DNA of 64,000 nt from Siphonodentalium dalli (Eukaryota; Mollusca; Scaphopoda; Gadilida; Siphonodentaliidae), in NCBI GenBank assembly GCA_032622095.1, contig CP136066.1:41925835-41989834 (forward strand). Reading direction: 5' to 3'. Shown one piece after another: positions 44,491 through 56,269 of this stretch. Each line of letters starts with the position of its first letter. Positions within the stretch are counted from its first letter, which is position 1. The notes beneath the pieces are model-generated. The model did no database searches. It saw nothing but the letters and a program-made list of their open reading frames with translations, and had not been told where the DNA came from. The position numbers were made by a program, and so were the translations under genes.

Positions 44491-45087
44491 CGACGAACTC
44501 TGCTCAGGAAAACACTACTGACCAAAAACAAAACATGAAAACCAGGCCGGCTAGATCAGGGATCTGTCTGTGCTATGCCGGTTACACAAATACTTCCCCA
44601 ATTTAATAAATACTTAATAATCAACAAAACAAACAAATAGACCTATATCTTAAGAACTTAATAAACACGCGATGTCGATCAGGTTACTAACACAGTCCAG
44701 ACAAACGGATGGTAAGTCTAATAATCAAAATCTCATTTCAGCTTCCCACGGAACAACACCACAAACAGATAAATTCCACCAGTGATCCCCACCTACACGA
44801 CAGGTAATTATTAATTATGTTTCAGAGGGCTCTTTGGTGCGTACTGACCATCGACAGGCGAACACAGTGGATTGGCCACGACCCCCTGCAGTAATGCAAG
44901 TCCTCAAAAAAGTCCATTGCTAGAACTCCAGTATAAATAAGTCATCATGTACTAACCCACACACATGCAAAATCCGCTATATCGACCGCCTAACAAGATT
45001 AACAAGAAAACCATAGTCAGAAATGGTAACGCCACCAATATCATATTATTAGCAATAAATATAAATTATAATATAATTATAATATAA
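44491..45087. other. Non-coding, possibly 3' region of the LINE fragment
   Basis: C/A-rich sequence ('caaaacaaacaaa', 'accacaaac') without a frame. Composition is unlike the AT-rich surroundings. It may be the 3' UTR of the element ending at 44490. Confidence 0.4.
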
Positions 45088-45141
45088 AATATTACTCATT
45101 AGTTAGCGCTAATATAGGCGCTAACTAATGAATAATATTAT
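45088..45141. repeat. Perfect-looking hairpin, 22-bp stem
   Basis: Left arm 'aatattactcattagttagc' + 'gc' and right arm 'gcgctaactaatgaataata' + 'tt' pair with a single mismatch around an 8-nt loop. It lies just after a run of AATATAATTATAAT. Confidence 0.85.
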
Positions 45142-45985
45142 TTGATTGACTTGTTAAATAACATCTAATAAATATGCATCTTATTCACAACTTTAAGGAG
45201 TCCTTCTGGCACAGGAGAATATTTATCGCCGTTTGATTTGCACCAAGTGAACTCGGCGCATATATAATTGATAGAACAGACCTCTATTATGATGATCGTG
45301 TCAGTATTTGTTTAAAATACGTATCAATTGACATATACGCACCCGTTCCCTCATTAAAATCTACATATATCGCCCATTTTATGGACTTCCGCGAATTCGG
45401 GGACTTCTGCAAAGTGAACTCCGCAATAGGGACCTACTGCAAATCGTCGCACCCAATGCAATTTGTAAACAAATACGATTGACATGCAATTTAACGAGGT
45501 GAGCTTTAATTAAATGAAAGAAGCAATGCTACATAAAACTATTTGTCATGGACTCAGTCAGTGTGCCATATATTTGTGTCAACTAAGGTCGCTTTGCGTG
45601 GTGAAAGTGGAAATCGGAAAATCCTATTGAAAATGAAAGTACAATTTTGGGAATTTCGCGGCAGATTGAGAGAATCTATACTATTGAAAGTGAATGAACG
45701 ATTCCTGGAATTCTATCAGATATCGCGACTCTGCTCGTTTTCGTGATCATAGGTTATATAGGGCATATATGACCACGAACACGAGTCGAGTCACGATACA
45801 TCCATCGGTACAAACACATTGTGTATACGATAAAATTTTGACTTGATCAACAGAAAATAAAAGATCGCGGTTACTACAACGGAACAGGCATCCGCACTCC
45901 AATTATAAAATTGCCCATAATTCACTTCACTACATCAGGGGCTCCCAATGGGTTGTACATTTTTTCAGGCTATCAGATTATTTAT
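45142..45985. other. Non-coding stretch
   Basis: No supported gene. The frame at 45543-45746 has no motif. Confidence 0.45.
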
Positions 45986-45989
45986 GTTT

Positions 45990-46140
45990 TCAACAACATA
46001 TTATTACACCGGCGACTTTAAGTTTACAATTTCAGCCTGTCGTGACTATCGATACGATTGAGTCATATTTTCAAAAACATATTATACACCGGTGGCGTTA
46101 ACTTTACAATTTCAGCATCTACGTGATTCTATCGGTACGA
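45990..46140 (+). repeat. Tandem duplication of a ~77-bp unit
   Basis: 'acatattattacaccggcga' and 'acatattatacaccggtggc' begin two consecutive copies, each followed by 'tttacaatttcagc' and 'gatacgatt'. Confidence 0.75.
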
Positions 46141-46169
46141 TTAAGTAAGGTACAAAACAAATTCTCCCA

Positions 46170-46615
46170 CAATTCCTTCGCCCACTCGACCATAGAATAT
46201 CAAAATCTGTAAAACAACTTACACCACCTTGTGGCGTAACAATAATATCAAAACATAGAGTAGCGGGCTCACACTGTAGATGGCTCATGGCGCTGGTGGC
46301 TGTCCCCGGGTGGTGTAGATACGCTTGTCGTGACCGTAGTATAAGCCATTGAGTAACTATCTCCATCAAACAACATACTAACCTGCTAACCTTTGTAAAA
46401 TCATTACACATCACAAAGCAATCATCTCACAAACCTGACCACAAAACACGACTAACACCAACATCAAAATCTAGGTTAGCGGGCTCACGCCTTAGATGGC
46501 CCCGGTGGTGCTGATGGCTGTCCCAGGGCGGTGTAGATACGCTTGTCGTGGCCGTATATAGTATAAGCCGTCGAGTAATTATCTCTCTCAAAACTACTAA
46601 CAACTGCCTAATCAA
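46170..46615 (-). repeat. Tandem duplication of a ~220-bp unit
   Basis: Two copies share 'tagcgggctcac', 'gtagatggc', 'ggtgtagatacgcttgtcgt' and 'agtataagcc'. Divergence is ~15-20%. The short minus-strand frames in both copies resemble each other only because of this. Confidence 0.75.
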
Positions 46616-48040
46616 ATTTGCAAATACACGCTTTCACCCGCGCCCGTGCCTATGAGAGGGCGGGTGGGACAGAGTAATCGAAAACTCTACTTAACACTTC
46701 AAACCTCCCGAAAACACAATACGCAACCCAGTATGGCCTCATCTGCATCCTCTGTCCGCGACCGCATCACACAACCAGGTCAACGGGTTCTGACACTCGC
46801 ACAGGAGTGGAAGGCGGGCATTGCACCATCAATAGTTGAGAAGCCCCGACCGACCTCAAGTCAACCGTCTGGCATTGCACCCTCTTCATATAGCGTTGAG
46901 CCCGTAATACAGGCCCGGAATACAACAGACTAATGCAACCGGAGTCCATGCAAGTACTAAATGGGACAATAAATTACAGCTATTCACAACTCAAAATGAC
47001 ATATTTATGTCCACACACAAAACTCACAAAGAAAACAAGGTAAGTCTTCATCGCCGGTCCGTGTTCGGGATGGGGTGGGGCTTTGCGTATTGCTGCGATG
47101 GCATCCACCCCATGCAGAGTAGGCAAACACCTACTGTTCAAGGGTTGATATCAATATACTTACAAACTCACAAACCTTACAAACGCTCTTCAGCAGAATT
47201 ACAGCATTCAAAAGTGGGTTGCATGAGAGGGCCGACGTCCCTTTCAATTCTTCCCGGGTATCATCCCAAACTCCAAACTTCCTCAAATAATCCCACATGA
47301 ACCGATATCACTATATACTATAGGTCGATTATGAACCTATTTTTACGAAGATATGTTGAGTAATGTGTCTGGTTCCAAAGGCCGTGCAACATAATTTATA
47401 ACACAGCGATTTAGTTAATTGTCAATGTGACGTGAAACGTGCCATCCGTACCTTATCACCATGGTCAAGTGGCCCTGCTAATGTACTATGATGCGGTTGG
47501 ATCCTGCTGAATTGCTACGATCCTGTTAGGGCAAAACTGATGCTGTTAACAGAAAGTACCGTTATATATTTTAATTTGTCTTTTTCGCGGTGTTCTGATC
47601 ATCTGAACATACCCAGGAAAATCTATTATGCGTATCAAATATTCAAAAACATATTCATTGCGACATATTTTTAATACTGGTTGTATTAGATGTTTACAAT
47701 TACTATAATCAAGATGGTTATTCACGTCTAGTAGCTTTAGAAACATCAGCGCAGGCATTATTATATTTTTCAAAAAATATAAATGTTCTTGAATGTTTCA
47801 TCATGTTCATGCACACACTGTTTTTTTTCTCTCAAATCGCTCTGATTAGCTAAACACCGCGAAAATGACAACTTTAGAAAAATAACTTTTTTGTAACAGC
47901 ACCAGTTTGCCTACGCGCATCATAGCAATTCAGCATGGACCACCAGCATTATAGCATATTAGCAGGACCACTTGACCAAGTGTGATTATGGCCCATACTA
48001 AAGACAGTGTTAAATACGCTAATGTGTAGTATTCACACTC
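46616..48040. other. Non-coding stretch
   Basis: No confident gene. 46646-46933 and 47007-47300 are open on the plus strand with Ser/Pro/Thr-rich products that I cannot assign. 47822-47990 is the repeat shared with 6.3 kb. Confidence 0.4.
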
Positions 48041-48044
48041 GTTG

Positions 48045-48560
48045 TTGATTAGATCGTGCCATGAATCTCTGCTATGGCTAACGTCCGTAGAGAACATATT
48101 CCACAAGTACAACACCTCGGCATTTTTGAAGTTTTGACAGGGAACCATATAAAGTCGAAAAATAACGCGGGAAAGATATTTCTTAGTTATTATGTGATCC
48201 CTAATAAATGTACTTCACTGATGGTGAAGGTCCCACCTCGAACTTTTACGAGTTAAAAAAAGATTTGTGAGCGATTTTGCATTGATTCGCTTACAACAAT
48301 GGACTTTCCTGGCTAATTAATTCATTGTTTATTGCGGCTCACACATACCACAGAAAAGCATGCAATTTTGAATTGGAACATTCACCTACATTGAAGTAAA
48401 GAATTAAGGAACAGATAATAACTAAGAAATATATTCCCCGCGTTATTTTTCGACTTTATAAGGTTCCCTGTCAAAACTTCAAAAAGTTCCAAGGTTTTGT
48501 GCTAGTGGAATATGATCTTTACGGGGGTTAGCCAGAATAGAGATTCATGGCATGATCTAG
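48045..48560. mobile_element. Hairpin MITE with ~145-bp inverted arms
   Basis: Left arm about 48050-48195 and right arm about 48407-48555 are reverse complements ('gatcatgccatgaatc' type ends, 'gaagttttgacagggaacc' against 'ggttccctgtcaaaacttc'). They surround a ~210-bp loop containing 'gtgagcgattttgc' and 'agcatgcaattttg'. Other members are at 34270-34630 (left arm and loop) and 41915-42068 (right arm only). No frame. Confidence 0.78.
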
Positions 48561-49205
48561 GTGTTGATCAACCCTATAGTTGTTCTCCGATTGGTCGCGA
48601 TTTCCCGCCACATCGTGGCAGATGGTATAGTCCGGTGTTTCTGTACGGGCGAAGTTAAAAGTTTCCAATCTAAACTTATATTTATTCTTCCAGGAGAACA
48701 ATGCACAGCTCTGTGGATTGAAGGGCGAAAGGCGGTGGCGTTATTGACATCAATAGTAACACGTTACCATGGTTACTTTGGGCTCCAAAAGAACCAAGCA
48801 ATAATCACAACGATGCGTGCAACAAGATCGCGAATGGAGCAGATGCGACCTGCAACCAGATGGCGATGATTCGATGCAGTGATATCGAACATTTCGTTTG
48901 TCAAATTGACCAACCTTGAGGAAGGTATTTGTGGAAATGTATGGGAGTCCAACTTCCCATGCCAGTGGTTATTAAAGTATATTGGATTCCTGTTAAAGAG
49001 AAGTTGACTTGAAGTGCATCTGTTAGCTGAATTTTCTCAATGATGGTGTAACGCTTCCCTGACATTAATTGATATATACCTGTACAATCAGAGGTACACA
49101 ATAATAGTTTCTTGATCAAAAAAACTTTAAACCTTTCAATGCTAAATACTAATAGACGATTGGTTCCCTTAGGACAAGTTCAGGTAATACATATAACCTT
49201 ATTAT
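48561..49205. other. Non-coding stretch
   Basis: No gene supported. The plus frame at 48561-48869 carries no motif. Confidence 0.4.
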
Positions 49206-49219
49206 CATGCAAATATTCC

Positions 49220-49340
49220 TCTGTTAGAGGCAGAGGAGAGAGAAAGAGGAGATAGTATGTATGAGCAACAATAGAGAGGGGAGAGAAGACAGAGAGAGTG
49301 TATGAGAGAGAGAGAGGAGATACGGAAGGAGAGATAGAGG

Positions 49341-49387
<47 letters not shown>

Positions 49388-49665
49388 GGTGAGAGAGAGA
49401 GAGAGAGTGAGAGAGAGAGAGAGGGGGGAGAAGAGGGGCATACATAGAATGGGAAGTGTGTACGAGAGATAAGGAAGAGGAAAGAGAATGGGAATGAGTA
49501 TGAGAGAGAGGAGAGATGGAAGCGGAAAGAAAATGGGAGTGCGTATGAGAGAGAGAGGAGGTAAACGGAAGACGACAGAATGTGGGGTGTGTATGAGTGA
49601 CATAGAGAATAGACTGAAAGAGAATGGGGAAGTGTGTATGAGAGAAAGTAGCGAGAAGGGGGAGA
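49220..49665 (+). repeat. Long purine (GA/GGA) tract
   Basis: About 440 bp with nearly all purines on the plus strand, including (GA)n, (GT)6 and GGGG blocks. It causes long Ser/Leu-rich minus frames (49180-49704) that are compositional artefacts, not proteins. Confidence 0.9.
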
Positions 49666-50042
49666 GAGAGGGGGGAGTCGATCGTGGAGTGTGTTTTGCC
49701 TCACAAAATCTTAATGATCGCTTCAGTTGATCGCTCGTTAGATTGTTCAGGATCCAAGGTGGGTAGGGGGTGATACCCTCAAAATATAAATAAATATATA
49801 AATATATATACCTACCAGCTGTTTACACAGAAGTGAGACGCGCAGGAATAGACTAACTCGGGACGCTCTTTATTGTGCCTCAGATTCGGGTATATAGTCT
49901 ATCGGTCCGTCCGTCAGCTCATCGAGGATGAACACGTGAGGTATAACATCAAAACAGTGGGAATATCAGTTGGGTGTGTGAGGCAACATGGCCACTTGCG
50001 AGGTGCACATCACAAGTGTCCATGTTGAATCCTGTCTAAATT

Positions 50043-50480
50043 TGATTTCTGAGCTGCATAAACATTTAGGTCAGTCACCCCACAGGTAAATGGTCGACAG
50101 TTTCTGGTTGTTTTCGAACGGTATCTTGCAATCAAATGCGTTACATTTTCTGCTTCCCACGGGTGTGTTTTCTACATATATACCACGTGACAACATTCGA
50201 ACCATTGAACATCGACATGTGAGGCACACTATATCTGGCAACACCACTTCATAAGTTAGTGTGACCACAGTTTTGAGTCAGATGCCTATGGATCAACATC
50301 ACTATTCCCAAACTAACAATGAAATCGTTAGGCTCATATCATGCATGTTTCAACAAAGATCTCAATATTTGTTGATTTATTGACTTTTAATAGTTCGCTC
50401 CAAACTAAATTTGGCCTGCCCCCACTACCTACTGGGTGCTTCAACCCACAAGGGATTTATGCAGCTCACAAGTAGGTCAC
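50043..50480 (+). repeat. Dispersed repeat, second copy at the window's right end
   Basis: About 97% identical to 63560-64000, from 'ttctgagctgcataaacatt' to 'aagtaggtcacctcaag'. No motif in the short shared minus frame (50071-50268 and 63585-63782). Confidence 0.88.
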
Positions 50481-50568
50481 CTCAAGTGTATCATTGTAAC
50501 ATATTCGTGCAGACAGCCGTACCACCACCGATACATTTGAGGTGACCTACCTGTGAGTTGCAGACATA
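50462..50568. repeat. Inverted repeat, ~35-bp arms
   Basis: 'gcagctcacaagtaggtcac' at the left pairs with 'gtgacctacctgtgagttgc' at the right across a ~35-nt loop. It marks the right edge of the repeat at 50043-50480. Confidence 0.8.
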
Positions 50569-50616
50569 TATCACCTTGTAACTCGGGTGTTAATTATCGG
50601 AATTCGTTGTCGTTTG

Positions 50617-53600
50617 GGGACATGACAATCTGCGGAATGGGATGGAATATGGAATAGAACGACAATCTGCGGAACAGAATTTCAAATTGCGTGGAACGGC
50701 CGATATCTCGAGGAATACAGGGCGTAGGGCGCTCATGTTGGTGTCTAACGAAAGGCCCACATTCGCTCTATCCACACATATTAACCCCGCCACTGACCGG
50801 ACACCAGAAGTTGCATTATTTGATCGAAAACTGACCTAACATGGGGTGAAATTTGGGATAGCATGGCAATCTGCGGAACAGAATTTCAAATTGCGTGGAA
50901 CGGCTGATATCTCGAGGAATACAGGGCGTAGGGCGCTCATTTTGATGTCTAACGAAAGGCCGATATTCGCCCTATCCACACATATTAACCCCGCCACTGA
51001 ACGAATACCGGAAGTTGCATTATTCGGTCGAAAACTGACCTAACATAAAATGCCACAAACACGAAAAACTGCGTTCGACATTAATGTTTAGAATTTAGAT
51101 TTCTCGACGAATACGCTAGCAAACACCAAGTTTTAGGTATCAAATAACGCAGTGGAATACTGTGCACTCGTTTTTATCTACAATATGGCTGTTTTAGTGC
51201 GAAAACTGTAATAGCGAAACGCAAACAAGCGCCGATAAAACAGCTAAAAATAGACTCGATGTTTACATTTACACGATCGATTTCAGCTGGTATATTCAAT
51301 ATAATGGGGCGTATAGTATATCAAAATGTAGGATTAGACACAGGGAATGTATTTTTTTCCAAATGGGTCCACCACGCGGTGAAATTGTTGCAGAAATTCG
51401 CTCCAAAATATTCGCACTTCAGTTATGACTAAAAGCCCAGATGCCGGAGCCCGGCGACTAAAAGCCAAGTTACAAAATAGATTAACTGGTTTGAACGCAT
51501 GAATATGTCAATGGTCAGACTGTTGGAAATAATACCCAATTTTTTTTATAGACTTATATAAACACTTACGTGTGAAACTCGAATTTTAATTAAATCCATG
51601 ATTGTGTAGTCTCTCGTATATCACGAACACTGCGCGCACACATTTTATTGGAATACATGCCATCTTTGCCTTGTGTTTTGTTTAGTTTAGTTTTTTTGGC
51701 GACCAAAGATGAGATGTGTTCGCACCACACTGTGCTAAGGCCAATGAAATCACTGAATTTCAGATTATCAGCATAACCGCATTATTTCATTAGTATCTGA
51801 AGCAAATTAATGAACACCATAAACAATAGAAAATTAACACAGCTCTTCGTGCGGGATAATCTTTAAAGCCAGTGACACCTCAGTCATCCTGACAGACTGT
51901 ACAAACATAATGATAATGGGGCATTATGCATCATGAATATTTTTGTTAATTGGAATTGTCAAATCTAACATGCATGTTGTGGCTTCTAAGTAAACAAATT
52001 ACCAGTTTTTTTAAATGGAGGCATGATGTTAAAGGACTCTTAGTTGCAATTAAGACCCTCGCAATAAATGCTTCAACAAACGCTCTTTATTGACTACCCT
52101 ATACATGTTCTATGTATACTATAGGGCGACTGTATATACACAGACGGTATAGATAACTTTTAAGAGTGTTAACAATATTTTATTAGAACGAAAAAACAGA
52201 ACGTCACATTTACAATGTATACATAGAAAAATAACAAATAGTTCAAATGACGATATGATAACAATCAATAAGCCTATTTTATAAAAACTTTATTTAAATC
52301 AAATACACGACATCGTTCTTGTAGAGCGACATGCATTGACAACACTGGGCATAAAATCCAAATATGCTTTGTTAAATTTTATTAAATGAAATCAGTGATG
52401 ACCTTGGCATATTGATGCACTTAAAACTGATTGTATTTACTAATTTTATTTACTTTATTGATACACGCTACCAGCATATAACAATTATCTAGTTTCATTA
52501 TATCACATCTTCTGAGTGCTGAGACATATTTGATTTCTAATTCCGTTTCTATGTTGGACACTACCATAATTTAAAATTTCGACTATATACATGTATGCTT
52601 GTATGCACCATTTACCACACATGTTTTCCTTCCTGTTTCATTGTTTTTCCTACCTACTCCATTATCTTCTCAATCACACCCAACCCTTCTCAACCCCGCA
52701 CTCGCTTAACCTACTTCACAAAAAACCTGAGAAAACATAACTATATTCAAATCCCCGCTTTCTTTACCATGCAGCTGTCTCTATTGACACTCGGGGTAAC
52801 ATTTCTAGAGGAAAGGATTTTTATAAAAGCCATAGGCTTATTGCTTGTTATCATATCGCCATTTGAACTATTTGTTATTTTTCTATGTATACATTGTAAA
52901 TGTGACGTTCTGTTTTTTCGTTCTAATAAAATATTGTTAACACTCTTAAAAGTTATCTATACCGTCTGTGTATATACAGTCGCCCTATAGTATACATAGA
53001 ACATGTATAGGGTAGTCAATAAAGAGCGTTTGTTGAAGCATTTATTGCGAGGGTCTTAATTGCAACTAAGAGTCCTTTAACATCATGCCTCCATTTAAAA
53101 AAACTGGTAATTTGTTTACTTAGAAGCCACAACATGCATGTTAGATTTGACAATTCCAATTAACAAATATATTCATGATGCATAATGCCCCATTATCATT
53201 ATGTTTGTACAGTCTGTCAGGATGACTGAGGTGTCACTGGCTTTAAAGATTATCCCGCACGAAGAGCTGTGTTAATTTTCTATTGTTTATGGTGTTCATT
53301 AATTTGCTTCAGATACTAATGAAATAATGCGGTTATGCTGATAATCTGAAATTCAGTGATTTCATTGGCCTTAGCACAGTGTGGTGCGAACACATCTCAT
53401 CTTTGGTCGCCAAAAAAACTAAACTAAACAAAACACAAGGCAAAGATGGCATGTATTCCAATAAAATGTGTGCGCGCAGTGTTCGTGATATACGAGAGAC
53501 TACACAATCATGGATTTAATTAAAATTCGAGTTTCACACGTAAGTGTTTATATAAGTCTATAAAAAAAATTGGGTATTATTTCCAACAGTCTGACCATTG

Positions 53601-54492
53601 ACATATTCATGCGTTCAAACCAGTTAATCTATTTTGTAACTTGGCTTTTAGTCGCCGGGCTCCGGCATCTGGGCTTTTAGTCACAACTGAAGTGCGAATA
53701 TTTTGGAGCGAATTTCTGCAACAATTTCACCGCGTGGTGGACCCATTTGGAAAAAAATACATTCCCTGTGTCTAATCCTACATTTTGATATACTATACGC
53801 CCCATTATATTGAATATACCAGCTGAAATCGATCGTGTAAATGTAAACATCGAGTCTATTTTTAGCTGTTTTATCGGCGCTTGTTTGCGTTTCGCTATTA
53901 CAGTTTTCGCACTAAAACAGCCATATTGTAGATAAAAACGAGTGCACAGTATTCCACTGCGTTATTTGATACCTAAAACTTGGTGTTTGCTAGCGTATTC
54001 GTCGAGAAATCTAAATTCTAAACATTAATGTCGAACGCAGTTTTTCGTGTTTGTGGCATTTTATGTTAGGTCAGTTTTCGACCGAATAATGCAACTTCCG
54101 GTATCCGTTCAGTGGCGGGGTTAATATGTGTGGATAGGGCGAATATCGGCCTTTCGTTAGACACCAAAATGAGCGCCCTACGCCCTGTATTCCTCGAGAT
54201 ATCAGCCGTTCCACGCAATTTGAAATTCTGTTCCGCAGATTGCCATGCTATCCCAAATTTCACCCCATGTTAGGTCAGTTTTCGATCAAATAATGCAACT
54301 TCTGGTGTCCGGTCAGTGGCGGGGTTAATATGTGTGGATAGAGCGAATGTGGGCCTTTCGTTAGACACCAACATGAGCGCCCTACGCCCTGTATTCCTCG
54401 AGATATCGGCCGTTCCACGCAATTTGAAATTCTGTTCCGCAGATTGTCGTTCTATTCCATATTCCATCCCATTCCGCAGATTGTCATGTCCC
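50617..54492. mobile_element. 3.9-kb palindromic (foldback-type) transposon with 1.67-kb inverted arms
   Basis: Left arm 50617-about 52287 and right arm about 52818-54492 are reverse complements at more than 98% by eye. Ends are GGGACATGAC and GTCATGTCCC. Direct repeats GTCGTTTG (left) and GTCGTTCG (right) flank it, an 8-bp target duplication with one difference. Each arm contains a 204-bp tandem pair (50629-50838 and 50839-51043, mirrored at 54066-54480). The 530-bp loop holds a 131-residue frame (52595-52990) that runs into the right arm and has no motif. No transposase was seen. The surrounding repeat sequence is continuous across the insertion site. Confidence 0.9.
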
Positions 54493-55500
54493 GTCGTTCG
54501 GCATGGTGAACATACTAATGTTTGACTTGGGCATTTGTGAATTTTGTGTCCCTTCGAACATTTCAGCTGGTAACTCGGGCAAATATCATCGGATTTGGTT
54601 TTGCTTTGGTATGGTGATGGTAAGCTTGGGGAAAGGATACCCAACATAATACAAGTTTCGTCCATTCATTTTAACCATAGTTATGGCCCTTGTTTGACTT
54701 GAAATTTTGTCATTTTGTGTCCGAAATAACAATGCAGCCCCTGGTATGGGCATAGACTATCGGATTTGGTTGTTCTTTGGCGTGTTGACAGTACAGCTTG
54801 TGGTAAGTATCCCCATTCATTGCTACCAGAGTTACTGCCCTTGTTTACACTCTACATATACATTTTGTGTTGTAACGCCAATAATAATTGTCAGAATTGA
54901 ATGCTATTTGGAATGTTAATAAACCAAGATTGACTGAAATATACTGAAAGATTTTGTCCATTTGTGAGAGTTATTACCCTATCAAGTTCCTCCATTGTCC
55001 ATTCCATCTGCTCCCCATTTAGCATTTGTGACTCGGGTACCAACAGTTGGATTTGATTGTCTTCGAAATAGGTCAATATGAGGGAATATATACAATGGGT
55101 TTTATCCATTGATTTCATCCGAGCGACGAGACTTCTTGGATTCGGAGAATATTTGGTTTTCCATACATATGAATATTTAGTATTGCCCACTCTCTAAGCT
55201 GAGTATAGGGGCATATGCCACGCTAAGCCTTGCAATTGTTTATTCATACTAAAGAAGTATGGGGTGGACTATATAAATGAGCGGTGTCCGTCCGGAACGC
55301 GTGTTGTCATGGTGATAACTTGAATACTATTTGACAGAATGTTATGACTGGTATGTGGCCTTCATATGAGAATATCCAGATCAAGTTCGAATTTTCGCCA
55401 TGGAGAAGATAAAAAATAAAGCTAGGCGTGTTAGCAACATATATACACAGTTGGAAGCGCAATTTGATTCAACGATTGTTATCAAAATCTATATCTAACA
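54493..55500 (+). repeat. Mollusc-type dispersed repeat units
   Basis: Successive diverged phrases such as 'gttatggcccttgtttgact', 'tttgtcattttgtgtcc', 'gtatgggcatagactatcgg' and 'atttggttgttctttggc' repeat about every 190 bp. The end (55260-55480) resembles 14215-14500. Not coding. Confidence 0.55.
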
Positions 55501-56269
55501 AATATTTCCGTCACATATATATGTACAGTGTCATGTGATGTTAACCCCATTCTGTTAAATATGCTACTGATTTATGAATAAATTCATTCCCTTTAGATAA
55601 ATTTTCTTGTGTTTTATAAACAAAATCATAATCGAGTGTACACATGTAATAAACGCATTATTGTTTTGGATGTGACGGAGATATCTAGCAATTTGCTTCA
55701 AATACATTCCCTTTTGATGGTAAACAGTTATTACTCTGCAGTTAGTAATTTTGAAGGTACTTCGTAATAACAATTGCTTAAATGAACTCGCGGTGGATAA
55801 AAAGATGAGTGCGATTTGCTCGAACGCAGATGGCTCGAGTACGCCAGGGGATCCTAGGCCTTGTTCCCCGGGGAAATGTTGAGAAAAAATAGGTTCAATT
55901 TGAGCACTTTTTTGGCAGTGATTTTGGCAGTCATATGAATAGGATGCGAACTAGATTCAAAATTTCGTAGTATTTTATAAAACTAATAGATACAACTATG
56001 AGGTATCCGTATTTGGTGAAAAAAGTGTGGGAGCCCATGTTCTCCACACACCCCCTCCACCCGCTACGTCATTTGACTATTGAGTTTGTTCATCTCATTG
56101 TTCTTTTGATCAGTACCACACAAAACCAAAAACAAACAAAGACAACAAAACCCAGAGCAATCAATAAACAATAGCTCCGACAGCTAAACAAAGCCAATAA
56201 TTCATTGAAACGAATATCTGGAACAGAAGTGCGAAGTGGGTACAAATGTTGATCGACCTATTTTGATAC
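55501..56269. other. Non-coding stretch
   Basis: No supported gene or repeat array. Confidence 0.45.

Noticed and set aside
47041-47110. A 'gtccgtgttcgggatgggg' string resembling part of a 5S rRNA complement
   Set aside because: Only ~20 bases match. The rest of the 5S sequence and the expected length are absent.
49180-49704. 174-, 132- and 73-residue Ser/Leu/Pro-rich frames on the minus strand
   Set aside because: They are readings of the GA/GGA tract in several frames, with no non-repetitive sequence.
50642-51043. Two ~65-residue frames with near-identical products, mirrored at 54066-54465
   Set aside because: They are the 204-bp tandem pair inside the palindromic arms. The similarity is due to the repeat, not to selection on a protein.
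52595-52990. 131-residue hydrophobic frame in the palindrome loop, considered as a transposase or membrane protein
   Set aside because: No transposase motif was found. It ends inside the right arm, and nothing comparable is expected from known foldback elements.
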